From assembly GCA_036417435.1 (NCBI GenBank), contig CM070917.1:58502436-58566435 (forward strand): DNA of 64,000 nucleotides, read 5' to 3'. Below the pieces are notes generated by a model, which saw nothing but the letters and a program-made list of their open reading frames with translations, was not told the origin of the DNA and made no database searches. This stretch comes from Inia geoffrensis (lineage: Eukaryota > Chordata > Mammalia > Artiodactyla > Iniidae). Below are positions 42,791 to 55,784 of the stretch, in pieces (position 1 is the stretch's first letter; every line of letters begins with the position of its first letter). Position numbers and translations under genes: made by a program.

Positions 42791-44639
42791 CCAGACGAAA
42801 CAGTGCTTGTGAGGGAGGTGGAGGGAGTAGTCACACTCCTGGCAAAGAGTAGCCCCTCAAAATGCTCTGTCAAGGGAAAAAGGGGAAAAGACCAGAAAAC
42901 TGAACAGGTGTTCCCCCGCTACCCACGCAGGGACTGGCTTACTAGAGGGTGGATGGCAGGAGGGGTCACAAGCAGAAGCCAGTGAGGAGGGACGGTGACA
43001 ACGGATGATGGCGCCCACCCCGCAGAGAGAGGCAGGCTGAAATAAATGGCAGCTTAAGTGCTTTTTGCCTTTAGGAGGAAAAGGCTCTGTGACACCAGAG
43101 TATCAGCCGTAAAGGCTGAATTATTCATACCTTCTCGTTGTCATTGGTATAACAGGCCCTGCCCCTTCTACCCTGCTCTGGGGAGAATACAGCCTCTGAG
43201 AAGGACCTGGAGCCGATGAGTTTGGTGGGCCAGGTCCAAGTGCTGAGTATCCTTGATGGGGGGCTGCCAGGAGGGACCCAGAGGGTGTCATTCTGGGTCA
43301 CCCAAAGCCTGGTTAGGGGCAGGTTGTGTGATGCCATGAGATTCTTAGCTGCTTTGGGCGGTTTTCATAAATAGCCTTGCCCCATTCCTTTTCTGTCCAA
43401 CCATCTCAGGGGAGGCGGACAAGCCTGCAGGAGTGAGAGGTTCACCCAGAACTGCTCACTCCTGGAGACGGCGGGGTGGGGGCGGTGATATAAACGAGGG
43501 AGACGCTTTTTACCCCTTCCCACCCATAGTAGCTAAAGCAAATAAGAACCCTCTCCCACTTCTGGGATGGGAGGCTGAGAAGAGGGGAGGGGCCAGAAGG
43601 AAGGGACCCTGAAAAGATGAAAGGGGGAGCAACAGGGAACGGCCAGTGGCTAGACCAGTGGATGTCCTTGGAGGCCATTCCAGCAGCAGTGGGACTGGGG
43701 AAGGGGTGAGGGAAGGTCCTGGGGCTGCTGCCACCCAAGAAGGGAGGGTGATGGTCGGAGAGGAGCTGTGGGACGGAATGCTGAGGGATGAGTGTGAGTT
43801 CCAGAGAGATTTAGGAGGTGGAATGGCCAAGAGTTGGTGAAAGATAGGATGGCCAGGTGCTGGGGGTGGGGTGCACCCTCCTACCCCCCAAATTTCAGGA
43901 AGATATCTCTGAGCTAACTCAGTATTGGGTTAGCCCGGGTCCCCGGATGCCCTGAGGATGCTCCTGGAACGCCCACCCTCACCCCTTCGGGGCCCCCAGC
44001 AGCAGCCTGGCAGCCAGGAAGCTGGCAGCTTCCAAAGATCTGTTGTTTGGGTTTGTTTGTGCTTCCGTAACTGGGAGCTGAGATTTATTTCTTTAAAACA
44101 TCCCATCTCCCGACACCCTGCAATCTGTTCTGTGCGTCGTTAAGACTAATCTTGTCTTATGTTTCTGTCGCACTCAGCAGGCTCTGTGCCGGCATCTCTC
44201 CCTCCACACCCGCCGCCCGCCTGTTCCAAGCCCCCCCAGCCAAGGTGGCAGTCACCCGTCACTCCCCATCTCTGTGCCTGGGGATGGCTGGTAGCAGTGG
44301 TCCAAAGGAAGCCACTCCAAGAAGGGCAACTGGCGGGACTGAGCCCTTGGACCTGCCTGGGAGCCTCACTGCTAGGCAGGGAAGCCAGGCACTGCCTGGG
44401 GAGGAGAATGGCCCTTCACTGTCTGCCCCTCAGCTCTAGAAACGCATTGATGGGCGGCTGCCACTGCCTCCAGGAGCTTGGAGGGGCTGCCAGGGAATTC
44501 AGGCTGGGTCTCGACAGTGCCCAGTCCCTTGGTGTGAGACTTAGGGCAGCTGTTGGCTCAGACACACTGTCTTGGGAGGGAAGGGGCAGGCCAGCTGGGC
44601 TGGGCAAGATCTGCAGTCAGATGTGAACCAAGTCCCGTG

Positions 44640-44800
44640 TGATCCCTGGGGCATGAGCTTGGTGAGGTGTTTAATCTCTCTGTGCCTCAGTTTCCTCATC
44701 TGTGAAATGGGTCCTTTGTGACGCCAAAGAGAGGCGATGAGTGAAAGCACTTCGAAAAGGTTCAGCACAGAGTAGGCAAATGGTAGTCATTTACCAGGAT
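44640..44800 (+). mobile_element. MIR
   Basis: tttaatctctctgtgcctca, gtttcctcatctgtgaaatg, gaaagcacttcgaaaaggtt and cagcacagagtaggcaaatg. Confidence 0.85.
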
Positions 44801-44865
44801 GATAAAAATAAAAGTGGCACTTTTATGGCACCTACCAGTGTGCCAGCCAGATATTAAGTGCTTTG

Positions 44866-45270
44866 TGTTAGTTTCCTGGGGCCACCATAAGGAAGGACCA
44901 CAAACCGGGCAGCTTAGAAAAACAGAGAGGGATTCTCACAGTTCTGGAGGCCAGAAGTCTGAAATCAAGGTGTCTGAAGGGCCTTGCTCCCTCTGAAGCT
45001 CCAGGGAGGATCCATCCTGCCTCTGGCAGCTCCTGGTTCTCCAGCCATTCCTCATGGCTGCGTCCCTCCAATATCTGCCTCCAATGTCATGTGGCTTCTC
45101 TTCTTGTAAGGACACCAGTCCTTGGATTTAGGGCCCACTCTCAATGCAAGATGATCTCATCTTGGGATCTTTAACTAATTATATCTGTAAAGACCTTGTT
45201 GCCAAATAGGTTCATATTAGGAGGTTCCAGGTGGATGTGAATTTGGGGGACACTATTCAACCCAGCACAT
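44866..45270 (-). mobile_element. MLT1-type MaLR LTR, antisense
   Basis: gttagtttcctggggccacc, cacagttctggaggccagaa, ggacaccagtccttggattt, gggcccactctcaatgcaag and gggggacactattcaaccca. Confidence 0.88.
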
Positions 45271-45289
45271 GCTTTGTGGGTACTGACCA

Positions 45290-45400
45290 TTTAACCCTTA
45301 AAACAGTGCCTGTGGTCAGGGCTGTTCTTCTCCTGTTGTAGAGAAGGTTGAGGCACAGGGTCACAGAACGAAGGCTCCTAGCTGAGGTACCAGCTCTGAA
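45290..45400 (-). mobile_element. MIR fragment, antisense
   Basis: gttgtagagaaggttgaggc, acagggtcacagaacgaagg and ctagctgaggtaccagctct. Confidence 0.55.
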
Positions 45401-45727
45401 GTTAAAAAAGCAAAAAAGCAAAACAAAGTTGGGCCCTGTGAAGCCCCTGTTTCCGTCATCACTTGGCATATCAATCGCCCCTCCTGGCCCAGCCCTGGCA
45501 GCCCTCTGGGTCTGTTCAGGAGCCCCCCTGAGAGGCTTGTGGGGCCCGAGCAAAGATGCTGTGGAAATCTACTTTAAAAGTGACAAAAGTAATATATGTC
45601 TATTTTAGAAATTTGGGAGGAAAGGCATAAAGAAAATATTTATGGTCATCAATCCTTTCGGCATTGCTATTATCATTTTGGTTTGCTTCTCTCTGGCCTT
45701 TCAAAGTTGGGGATTGTAATTGTCCAT

Positions 45728-45905
45728 CTCAGGGGTCAGCAGATCTTTTCTGTAAAGGGCCATGCAGTGCGTATTTTCAGCTTTTTGAACTGTACAGCCT
45801 CTGTGTAGCTTCTTAACTCGGCCCATAGAGAGAAAGCAGCCACTAACGATATGGAAGTAGTTGGGCATGGCTAGGTTCCAATAAAACTTGATTTATGGAC
45901 TCTTT
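45728..45905 (+). mobile_element. MER1-group hAT-Charlie fragment
   Basis: caggggtcagcagatctttt, ctgtaaagggccatgcagtg, gagagaaagcagccactaac, gggcatggctaggttccaat and aaaacttgatttatggac. Confidence 0.8.
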
Positions 45906-46004
45906 GAATTTCATATAATTTTCATGTGTCATGAAATATTTCCCTCCTTTTGCCTTTTTCAACATTTAAAAATGTTCAAACCCATTCTTCAGTTAAAAAC
46001 CTGC

Positions 46005-46650
46005 TCACGGATGTTTGTAGCAGGTTCCGTCATAAATGCCAAACGTGGAAGCAACTGAGATGTTCGTTCTTCAGTAGGTGAATGGAGAAATAAACTGGTC
46101 CATCTAGACAAGGGAATTCTATTCGGTGCTAAAAAGAAATGAGCTATCAAGACAGGAAAAGACATGGAGGAAACTTAAATGCATGTTGCTAAGTGAGAGA
46201 AGCCAATCTGAAAAGGCTACAGACTGTGTGATTCCAACTATATGACTTTCTGGAAAAGTCAAAGCTATGGAGACAGTAAAACAAAGGTCTGTTGTTGCCA
46301 GGGATTAGAGGAGAGGGAGGGTTGAATAGAGCACGGAGGATTTTTAGGGCAGTGAAACTATTCTGAATGACACTGTAATGCTGATACATGTCCCTATGCA
46401 TTTGTTAACACCCGTAGAATGTACAACACCAAGAGTGAACCATAACATAAACTATGGGCTTTAGATATTAATAATAATGTATTGACATTGGTTCATCAAT
46501 CATAACAAATGTACCACGCTAATGCAAAATGTTAATAATAGGGGAAAGGCCGTGTGTGAGTGGAGGAGTATCTAGGAACTCTTTGTACCTTCTGCTCAAC
46601 TTCTCTGTAAACCTAAAACTGCTCTAAAAAATAAAGTCTATTAAAAAATA
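46005..46650 (+). mobile_element. L1ME/L1M 3' end
   Basis: gtggaagcaactgagatgtt, gaatggagaaataaactggt, aaaaagaaatgagctatcaa, gacatggaggaaacttaaat and the closing ctgtaaacctaaaactgctc taaaaaataaag. No coding capacity. Confidence 0.8.
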
Positions 46651-46704
46651 TTCTTAGTTCATGGGTTGTACAAAGACAGACAGCGGGCCATTATGTGCTG
46701 ATGC

Positions 46705-46780
46705 TGGGTCTAAAGCAGCACTGTCCAGTAAAAATGTAGTGTGAGCCACATAAAATTTTAAATTTTATAGTAGTCTTGTT
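46705..46780 (+). mobile_element. hAT-type MITE, left half (split by L1)
   Basis: agcagcactgtccagtaaaa, atgtagtgtgagccacataa and attttaaattttatagtag form the left end of a hAT-Charlie-like element whose reading continues at 48187. Confidence 0.65.
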
Positions 46781-48186
46781 TTTAAAAACTCTATTTTGAA
46801 ATAACTATAGAGTCACAGGAAGTTGCAAAAAATGTACAGGGAGGTCCTGTGCATCCTTCATCCAACCTCCCCTGATGGTAGCATCCTGTGTAAAACCATA
46901 GTACATGTTCCAGACCAGGAAATGGAGGTGGGTACAACTCACAGATCTGGCTGGTCTTTCAAGCACCCATTTGTGTGTACATGTGTGTAGATACCTGTGC
47001 ATTTGTATCCCATGTGTAGCTTTGTGTAACCACCACCAAAATCAAGGTACAGAACAGTTCCGTCATCACACGGCTCCCATACACTCCCCTCATAGTCACG
47101 GCCACTACTCTATTCTCTGTCTCTGAAGACTTTCATATAAATGGAATCACACTCTCTGTAACCTTGATATGGGCCTCTTTTACTCAGCATAATGCCCTTG
47201 AGCTCCATCCAAGCCATCATATGCATCCGTAGTTCTTTCCTTTTTATTGCTGAGTAGTATTCCATGGTGTACACAGATCAGTTTGTTTAACTGTCTGCCC
47301 TTTGAAGGAAGTTCATTGATGGGTTGTTTCCAGTTTGGGGCATTTATGAATAAAACTGTTGTGAGTATTTCTCTGGGAGAAATTCCCAGGGGTGCAATTG
47401 CTGGGCCATATGTATGGTAGTTGCATGTTTCGTTTTAAAAGAAATTGCCCAAACTCTTTTCCAGAGTAGCTGTGCCATCTTACATTTTTACCAGCAGTAC
47501 CTGAATGGTACAGTTTCTCCACACCCTCACCAGCGTTTGATGTGGTCACTATTTTATGTTTTGGCCATTTTGATATGTGTGTAGTGGTATCTCATTGTGG
47601 TTTTAATTTGCATTTCCCTAATGATTAGTGATGTTGAGCATCTTTTCATGTGTTTCTTTGCCATCTGTTTAACCTCTTTGGTGAAATGTTTCTTCATGTC
47701 TTTTGCCTATATTCTAACCGTTTTTTTTAACTGTTACATTTTTGAGAGTTCTTTTTATTTTCTGGATACTAGTCCTTTGTTAGATACGTGATGTGCAAGT
47801 ATTTCTCCCAGTCTGTAGTTATCTTTTCATCCTCCCAGCAGGATCTTTCACAGAGCAAAATATTTTAATTCTGATGACACCCAATTTATCAGGTTTTTTT
47901 TCTTATGGACCTTGCTTTTGGTGTCAGGTCTAAGAACTCCTGGCCTAGTCCTGAATCCCAAAGATGCTCTCCTGTTATTTTCCTAAAAATTTTATAGTTT
48001 TACATTTTACATGTAAGTCCATGACCCATTTTGAGTTAATTTCATTGGAAGGAGTGAGGCTAGGGTAAGGTTTGTCTTTTAGCCTGGGGATGTTTGGTTG
48101 CCCCAGGACCATTGAGAAGGCCAACCCTCCTCCATGGAACTGCTTTTGCACTTTTGCCAAAAGTCAGTTGGGCATATTTGTGTAGG
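46781..48186 (-). mobile_element. L1M insertion, antisense (3' part of ORF2 and 3'UTR)
   Basis: tactcagcataatgcccttg, gctgagtagtattccatggt, gtttctccacaccctcacca, tttgcatttccctaatgatt, ctggatactagtcctttgtt and ccatgacccattttgagtta are antisense L1 ORF2. Many stops. It interrupts an older hAT element. Confidence 0.88.
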
Positions 48187-48432
48187 TCTAATAGCCACAT
48201 TTTAATAAGTAAAAAAGAGACATGTAAAATTAATTTTAATAATTACCCAGTATATGCAAAATATTACCATTTTAGCATGCGATCAATATTAAAAGTTGAT
48301 GAGAGATGTTTAATATTGTCTATCTTTGTACTTAGTCTTGGGAATCCCATGCAAGCTTTAACCCTAGAGCACATCTCAGTTTTAATTCGCCACATTTCAA
48401 GTGCTTGATGCCATGTATGGCACAGGGCCACT
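48187..48432 (+). mobile_element. hAT-type MITE, right half
   Basis: ctaatagccacattttaata, gtaaaattaattttaataat, gcacatctcagttttaattc, gccacatttcaagtgcttga and the end gccactgagttggccagc complete the element begun at 46705. Confidence 0.65.
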
Positions 48433-50220
48433 GAGTTGGCCAGCTCTAGTCTCTATTGGTTGGTGTCCTGCTTTTGTTTTGTTTTTGTTTTTGTTTTTTT
48501 TAATGTTCTCTGGCCAGCCCTCTTCCTTTTTCCTTGGTGGCTGTGTGGCTTCTAGGAGGAGGTCTGGAGAGCATTCTGTTGCTCCTGCTTGTTGTGGGGA
48601 AGGTTCTGTAGCCCTGACCCCTCCCTGGCTTGGAGCAGGGATTCTGAAAGTCACCAGCCAAGTGTGTCACCCAACGAAGCAAGATTCCAAAGAGATGCAT
48701 GGTGGAGCCCTTGCATGGGTGGATCTTCTTGAAATCATGCTATTGCTTACTGCTCCCCCTGCCCCCGCAAGGACCATCAGCTCTTTAGAAAGCTGGCCTC
48801 TTTCTATGAAAGCTGTCAGGACAGGGAGGAAATAGGTGCATCAACCCTCCTGAAGTGAAAAGAAGGAAGTTCAGCCTCTGGGAGAGGCTGTGCTCCCCAG
48901 GGAACTGGCATGCCCACTGCAGGATGGCTGTCAAAGGACAGGAAATGAAACTGTTGTCGGCCTTTCCCCCTCAGCTCACAAACCACGACAGCCCATCTGG
49001 AGGTACCTGATGCAACCCTCAATGATTTGTTGCAGGGGGTAGTGGGGATGCTCTCTGCGGGCTATGTTGCCCTGACTGCACAGAGCCCCACTCGGGAGCA
49101 GGAAGCTAGAGGCCCTGGAGGCCCTTGCTCTTGCATCAGCAGCCCTGGCAGGGACTCTGCAGGGCCCGGGGCCCACCTGAGCTTCTGAGAGCTCTGAGCG
49201 TGAGGCCACAGAGCAATGACGTGACAGTGCCTCCCAGGTGAGACGGGAGCCCAAGCTCTGCCTTTCCGGACTCCAGCTTGGCTGTTGCAGTGTAACCCAA
49301 TACCTGATGAAATCCTTCCTAAAAGCGAGAGGGGGGTGGCAAATGACCTTTGTCTTTTGATCAGAACGTTCCTGTATCCTCTACTGTTTGCCTTAACGTT
49401 CATTCCCAGCAGAGTAAACAAGGCATTTTTACTTGGATTTTCCTTTCAATTCAACCAGTGTTCCCTAAATGCCTGTGATGTGCCAGGGAGAAGGGCTCCT
49501 GGTGGCCCCTCCACCATACCGAGAATGTGCTCCCTTGCTTCAGGGAATCTGTTTGGGGAACCTGCGAGTATCGTTTCCCTGACGATCTGACAGCTGAAGC
49601 CCAGCCACACTGGTCATTGCAAACCGCCTGCCCTTTGAAAGTCATGGGCTGGAGGAAGCAGGCCTGGACTCTGGTGCCAGCAGGTGGCCTTGAGCAAATT
49701 CCCGACCTTCCTTAGCGGCAGGCAGTGACACAGATGGTCCTTAAGTGTGGCCACCCTGGAGCCGAGCCCCTGGTCACCTCTCAGCTCTGCCCAGCCCTGT
49801 GCCCTGGCAAGTCTCTACCCTCACTGCCCCGCCTTTTGTCCCACACAGTGGGACAGTGACCATCCATGCCCACAAGACTATCACGGGCAAGGCCCCTAAG
49901 TGCCCTGGAGGTTCCCAGGAGGAGGCATGGAGACCAGCCTGCAGGCTTAGATGGCATGTGCCTCTTCTGTTACATTTTATTTGATGGTTTCCAAGATGGG
50001 ATGCAGACCCTCTAGGGAAGGGGGCCTTTCCTGAGGAGGGGTTTTGTGGCCCCAAAGGCCTATAGGAACGAGGTGCCTGCCAGGGTCGAGGTAACATGGG
50101 AGTAAGAAGTCAGAAGTGGAAATGTTCTGGAAGGAGAGAGGGGGGCTGTCTCGTGGGTCACAGAAAGGGAGATTCGCACACATCTGGAAGGGAGAGGGAG
50201 GAGACCTGGGACCCAGCAAA

Positions 50221-50245
50221 GGGGGTGGGGGTGGGGGTGGGGTGG
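50221..50245 (+). repeat. G-quadruplex-type (GGGGGT)n run
   Basis: Three runs of five G and one of four G, each separated by a single T. Fits the G3+N1-7 rule with minimal loops. Intronic, on the coding strand of TBC1D16. Confidence 0.85.
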
Positions 50246-51734
50246 ATTTGACCTCTCCCAGGCGCCCCAGGGCTGGCGGTTAGGGCCAGACCCTGTAGAT
50301 GGTAAAGGCATCAGGATCTGTCTTGCTTCTGTAAATATTTAAACACTGGGAGGATTATTTTTGGTAGCTACGGTCTCTCTCCAAGCCTGGCAGGCTGCCG
50401 GGCTGCCGGGAAGAGTGTCGAGTGACAGCGGGCTCCCTGCACGCTCCCCGGTGCTCCGTGTGCGCACGGTCACAGCAGCCACGATTTAATTGGGGTCACG
50501 GTCCCCCCTTTTGGGAGAGGGTGGACAGGCACAGGCTTATAGGCGTTCACCTTCAGGGTGAAACTGACATGACCAACATGGATGTCAGGTCTCAGAAGTT
50601 CCCCTGACGGTAGTTGAAAGTGACAGTGCCTTGAGCGTCCAAACCACGAGCAGGGAAGTGTCGGGCCAGCTGCCCGGCCGGGCACCCCCCAGGGAGGTCG
50701 CCACGCTCCACCAGACCCACCTGGGGTGAAAGGACACATTGTGTGCCCCGCAGAGCATGAGGGGCTGCAGAGAGCCGTCTTTGTCGGGTCCACGGGGCTG
50801 ACGTGCAGAGAAGCCTGCCCTCTGGGCGGGCGTGGACGTGGGACGCCGAGGGCCACCTGGGCCCGACTCTGTGGGAGTGGCAGCCCGTTTCCTCCAGCCC
50901 CAGAGTCAGGTCTGTCTGGACATCACGGCCCTGCAGCTTCCCCATGAAAGACGAGGCTGGCAAACACCATCCTCTGAAACTCCATTTTCCTGGAGGTGGC
51001 ACTTCAGCTGAGGAGGGCTCTCCATGTGCCCAGCAGATGGCAGGCTTCCCCCAGATCAGCCAGGGGTGTCCCCTGCCCGATGAACCCGCCGCGCTTCCTG
51101 ACCCCACCCCCACCCGGTCTCCCCAGAGAGGAAGTTCCATCTGCCCTTTGTTGCTCACCTGTCCCCACTCACTTCTCACTGCCCCCTCCCGAGGGGCTCC
51201 CTGAGGGTGTGCTGTTGGGAGGGGGACACAAGCCCAGACCCAAGCCAGCCTCCCTTGGCTGTGGAGCTGCCAGACGCTCCCTTCCTGTGTCCTGTCTCTA
51301 TTTTCAGCCAGCTTCTGTCTCCCCACTGACTTTCTGTCTCCTCTCTGGGAGTCTGATGGGTGGAGTATTGCCAGCATGACGCCCCCCAACCTTGTGCCAT
51401 CCACGCCTCCCCAGAGATCAGATGAGTCCTAGACAGGCTTGGCTTCTGGCCCCAGAGCAGAGGTGCACGGCTGATGTCAGACCTGGGCTGTGAGGAAGCG
51501 GTCAGCCAGATACAGTCGCATGCAGGGATGCAGCCTGGTTCCCCTGTCCTTCCCACTGCCCCTGTGGGTGTGCTGACCCCTAGGACAGCCCAGCTGAGCC
51601 TCAGGGTGGCCTTGTTTGAGATTTACTTTGCTGGACCCCCTCTTTTTAAAAAAAATTATGATTTTTATTCAATATATAAATAATATGTGGTTAATGCAGA
51701 AGTGTTAGATATAAAGGGATGGTGCTCCAAAGAA

Positions 51735-52245
51735 CCGAAAGCAGGGACTCAAACAGATATTTGTACACTCAGGTTCATAGCAACATTACTCACAATAGCC
51801 GAAAGGTGGAAGCAACCCAAGTGTCCATCGATGGATGAAGGGATAAATGAAGTGTGGCCCATCCACACAATGGAATAATATTCAGCCTTAAAAAGGAAGG
51901 AAATTCTGACAGAGGCGACAACATGGATGAACCTTGAGGACATTATGCTACGTGAAATCAGCCAGTCACAAAAGGACCAATATTGTATGATTCCACTCAC
52001 ATTAGGTTCCTAGAATTGTCAGATTTATAGAGACAGACAGTAGAAAAGAGGTTACCAGGGGCTGGGGGAGGGTGATGGGGTGTTTCATGGGGACAGAGTT
52101 TCAGTTTGGGAAGATGAAGAAGTTCTGGAGACGGATGGTGGTGATGGTTGCACAACAATGTGAATATACTTAATGCCACTGGACTATACAGTTAAAATGG
52201 CTAAAATGGTAAATTTTACGTTATGTGTATTTTGCCACAGTAGAA
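51735..52245 (+). mobile_element. L1M 3' end
   Basis: cagatatttgtacactcagg, ttcatagcaacattactcac, gtgtccatcgatggatgaag, tgattccactcacattaggt and the closing aatggtaaattttacgttat gtgtattttgccaca. Confidence 0.9.
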
Positions 52246-55200
52246 GAAAGGACAAAGAAGGGAAAAGAAGTTGAGATCATCAGGGTAATTGGAAATGTGA
52301 GAAACCACCTTGGGTGCACATCCCCCCAACCTTTTGAGAACCAACTTTTTCAGATTAGCCATAAGCCTGTGTCGATTGTCCCCTGCCCCAACATTGGTCT
52401 GGAACTTCAGGCACTGGGCAGTCATGCCCATATGGCCTAGGACTCCTGTCTGGGGGCATCTCTGTGCCAGCTCTGTCTAGGCTGGAAGGAGAGGCCGTCA
52501 AGGCAAGCCACGGCACCATGGCCAGAGGGCTGACCGTGGCCTGGGCTCCCACCACCTGCCTCCTCCTGGTGACCAGGGCCTGAGACTGGTCGCCACACAC
52601 GCCTCGCTGTAAGAGGGACGTATGCCTGATCTCAACATGTCTTGTTCAACCCAAATCGAAGGCGGTGGAAAGTCAAATTCAGCTCTAGGCCCTGAAAACT
52701 GGTTCTTCTGAGACTCTGGTGGGCGGGGAAACCTGGAGTTAGCTCCCGGAGGCTTGTCAAGGTCAGATCAGGAGATACTGCTATCCCAGCCTTTTCCAGC
52801 ACTTAGAAAAATAGACTCTCCCCGTCATCTTCGGGGAATTGGGAAACTGAGCATGCCCTTCTGGGTGCCTGTCACTGAAGGGAGGGCACCATGGGTCCCC
52901 CTAAACAGGACCTCGAGCCCCCAGCCTCTTCACCTCCTGCCCCAGAGGATGGGCATTGACACTGGGAATCCAGAAGGGGGCATCAGGGAGGGGCATGCCA
53001 GCCACGAGGGTCTCCCTCCCACCCCCCAGGAGCCTCTACCAATAGCCTGAGATGAGATTGGCCAGGACCAGTGTTTATGCCCCTCCTCTTACAGCAGGAA
53101 CACTGGTTTTTCTATTAATGAATGTTCTAGAGTCCTCCCAGCCTGCAGCAAGGCTAAAGGCAGCTCGGGTCACAGGCAGAATGAGCGGTGGCCACTGTGG
53201 GGGCAGGCCTGGCTGGTGGGAACTGGGCTGGTGAAGCTGGCCTGCTCTCCACTGCCCACCTTCTGTTAGCCTTCTGGGCTCCGAGGTGGCTACTGTCAGA
53301 GCCCAAACCCCTCTTCTTCTTGCCCTGGGGCCAAGTAGCAGGAGGTGGGGTACCAGTTGGGGTGGGTCCCAGGACCAATGCCGACTGCCCCAGAGGGCAC
53401 GCCTACCTTCTCAGAGGGACCCACGCAAATTCCAGGCCTCCAGAAACAGCTAATCATGGAGTGACCTTTGAGTTTGGCAGGTGCTCAGCCAAAGATCAGC
53501 ATGAACTTGCCCCAACTGGCCAGTGTCCCTAATGGCACAGGTCAGGACCTCCAGGCTGCCCTGGGGTCCACCTCTGGGGTCATCGCTCACGGAACAGCCC
53601 AGGCGGAGCCTGAGCCCCTGATGACTCAGCACCCTTCACCTCTGCCAGGACAGGGTCGCCCTGCAGACGGTGCCTGAGCAGACTTGCCCGTCCAGCCAGG
53701 ATGAGAACAGCCCCGCCCACATGGGGAGAAGCCTTTAAAACAATTCTGAGCTCTGCACAGGCCCTTAACCCTGGCGGGGGTAGGGGAGAGGCAAAGATAC
53801 CTGTACTTATTAGGACTTTCTCTGCAGCAGGCAAAAAAATCATGTCTTTTTGTCCTCGAGAATACCCAGCGCCACGTGTATTTTGTAGGCCCCTCTGTCA
53901 CTCAAACAAGGCTTAAAGAGGAATGGTCACCTGCTCAAGGCCACACTGATGGAGATGACCGGAAACAGGTTAAAAGGCTTTGGGCGTTTAACCGAGTACA
54001 GAGCGGTAGCCCCCAGCTTTGAGAACTCCACTCCAATTGTTTAATGGGCAGAATTCACTCCTTGTTCACAGTACCTCTTCTTCAGGGGAAAGCGGCGCTG
54101 CCTGTGGGGATCTTACTGGTTCCCCACGTTTGGGGTGCCCTTGGGGCCACCTCGAGTCCAGTCTGTGAGTGGGATTGCAGGTCACTGCTCCCTAGCCATT
54201 CACATCATGCTTCCACCCAGAGTTGGCGTTTGTATAATGGATGGCGGAAAACGTCCCCACTCATCCCTGTGCTTTTTCCCCCATTTTTAAAGAAACGTCC
54301 TTTGGGGAAAACTTTTTCTCTCTCAATTGATTGAAAGACTTTTCCTTGGCAGAACTGAGAATACTGGGTCTCCAGAAAGGGCCCGGGGTTGGGGTCAGAC
54401 ATGGGGTGGGATGTGGTACACTGTCCAGCCTGGCAGAAGTGGGAGGCATGGCTATGCCTGGGCTTTTCCATGGGGCTGGCCAGGGCACACTTCACTGTGC
54501 TTGGCAGAACTGAGCTTTGATTCTGTGAGGCTTTAACTGACAAAACAAGCAGGGACCACTGAGTTTTGCTTTGTGGCTGATTAACGATTAAAGGGACCAA
54601 CATTCCATGCATAAAACCTTCCAGAAAAACTCCCTTCATCCCTAAAGTGAATGGTCTGGGGTTTGTCCTCTTTGCAGTGGAATGGGTGTGTTGAGTTGCC
54701 GGTGTGCGCTGATGGAATTCTTGGTTCGGAACACAGGGGAGCAGCCGCGGCTGCGAGGAGCAGGCAAGCTGTGTGTGTCTGACTCTCCACCACCATCCAT
54801 CTAATGATTGGGCAGATCCAGGGAAACCCATTGGGTGGTGCCCACCGCGCCCCTGGTAGCTGACAGTGTAGGGTTTGGACTTAACACACAGCTCTCTGTA
54901 GTTGACAAAGGAAAACTATTTCGAGTTTGGGCAAACTGACCACAACCGTTGCTGAAGCTGGGGGAGAGGCCAGCTGACTTGGTGTGACTTTTTGGATGGT
55001 AGTGTTTTGTTTTGTGACTTTGGAAAGAACATGAAAGACTAGGCAGACGTCCACTTGCCAAGGAGCCCAGGGCTGGTGGCCAGGCCAGCACCTCCCTGGT
55101 AGGTGTCAGGGAAAACGTTCAAAGTAAATAAATACAGTGATTTCTGGGAATGCATAATACCTTTCCCCTCTCTTTCCTAATCCCAGCGCCTGGGGCTGGA

Positions 55201-55284
55201 ACCCCACAGGGGAAGTTCTTGTTCTTTCATAGCTGAAGGTTGGCCTGGGCCTGGACGGGAATGGGGATCCTGGCTCAAAACACA

Positions 55285-55395
55285 CGTCCACACTCACATA
55301 CACATGTGTACACAGACATATGACATGTATGCGCACACACACATACGCATACACCAGACATGCACACACCCCACACACATACACGTACACAGTTT
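55285..55395. repeat. Imperfect (CA)n microsatellite
   Basis: Alternating purine-pyrimidine sequence: acacgtccacactcacatac, acatgtgtacacagacatat, gcgcacacacacatacgcat and acaccccacacacatacacg. Spurious short frames arise from it. Confidence 0.9.
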
Positions 55396-55784
55396 CAGGG
55401 AGAAGAACTTGAGAGTATTTTGTTTGAGTCAGAAGAAAATATTCAATATCCTCTCATTCTCCTCTACATGTTTAGTTTTTCCTTTGCTGTTTTTAAGAAA
55501 ATCACTTTCGGAATTGCTGGGCTAGTTTTTCCAAGTTTAAGATACAGTCACAGCCCTTTGTATCCGCAGGTTCGGCATCTGCTGATCAACCAACCTCTGA
55601 TTGAAAATACTTGAGAAAAAAATTTTCCAGAAAGTCCCAAAAAGCAGAACTTGAATTTGCCACATACCAGCAACTATTTACCTGGCATGGACATTGGATT
55701 TACAACTATGTACATAGCATTGGCACTGCATTAGGTATTATAAGTCATCTAGAGATGGTTTAAAGTTTACGGGAGGATACATCC

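Noticed and set aside
43125..44626. Several 60-155 codon frames on both strands
   Set aside because: GC-rich intronic sequence with overlapping frames in all phases and no homology to TBC1D16 or other proteins.
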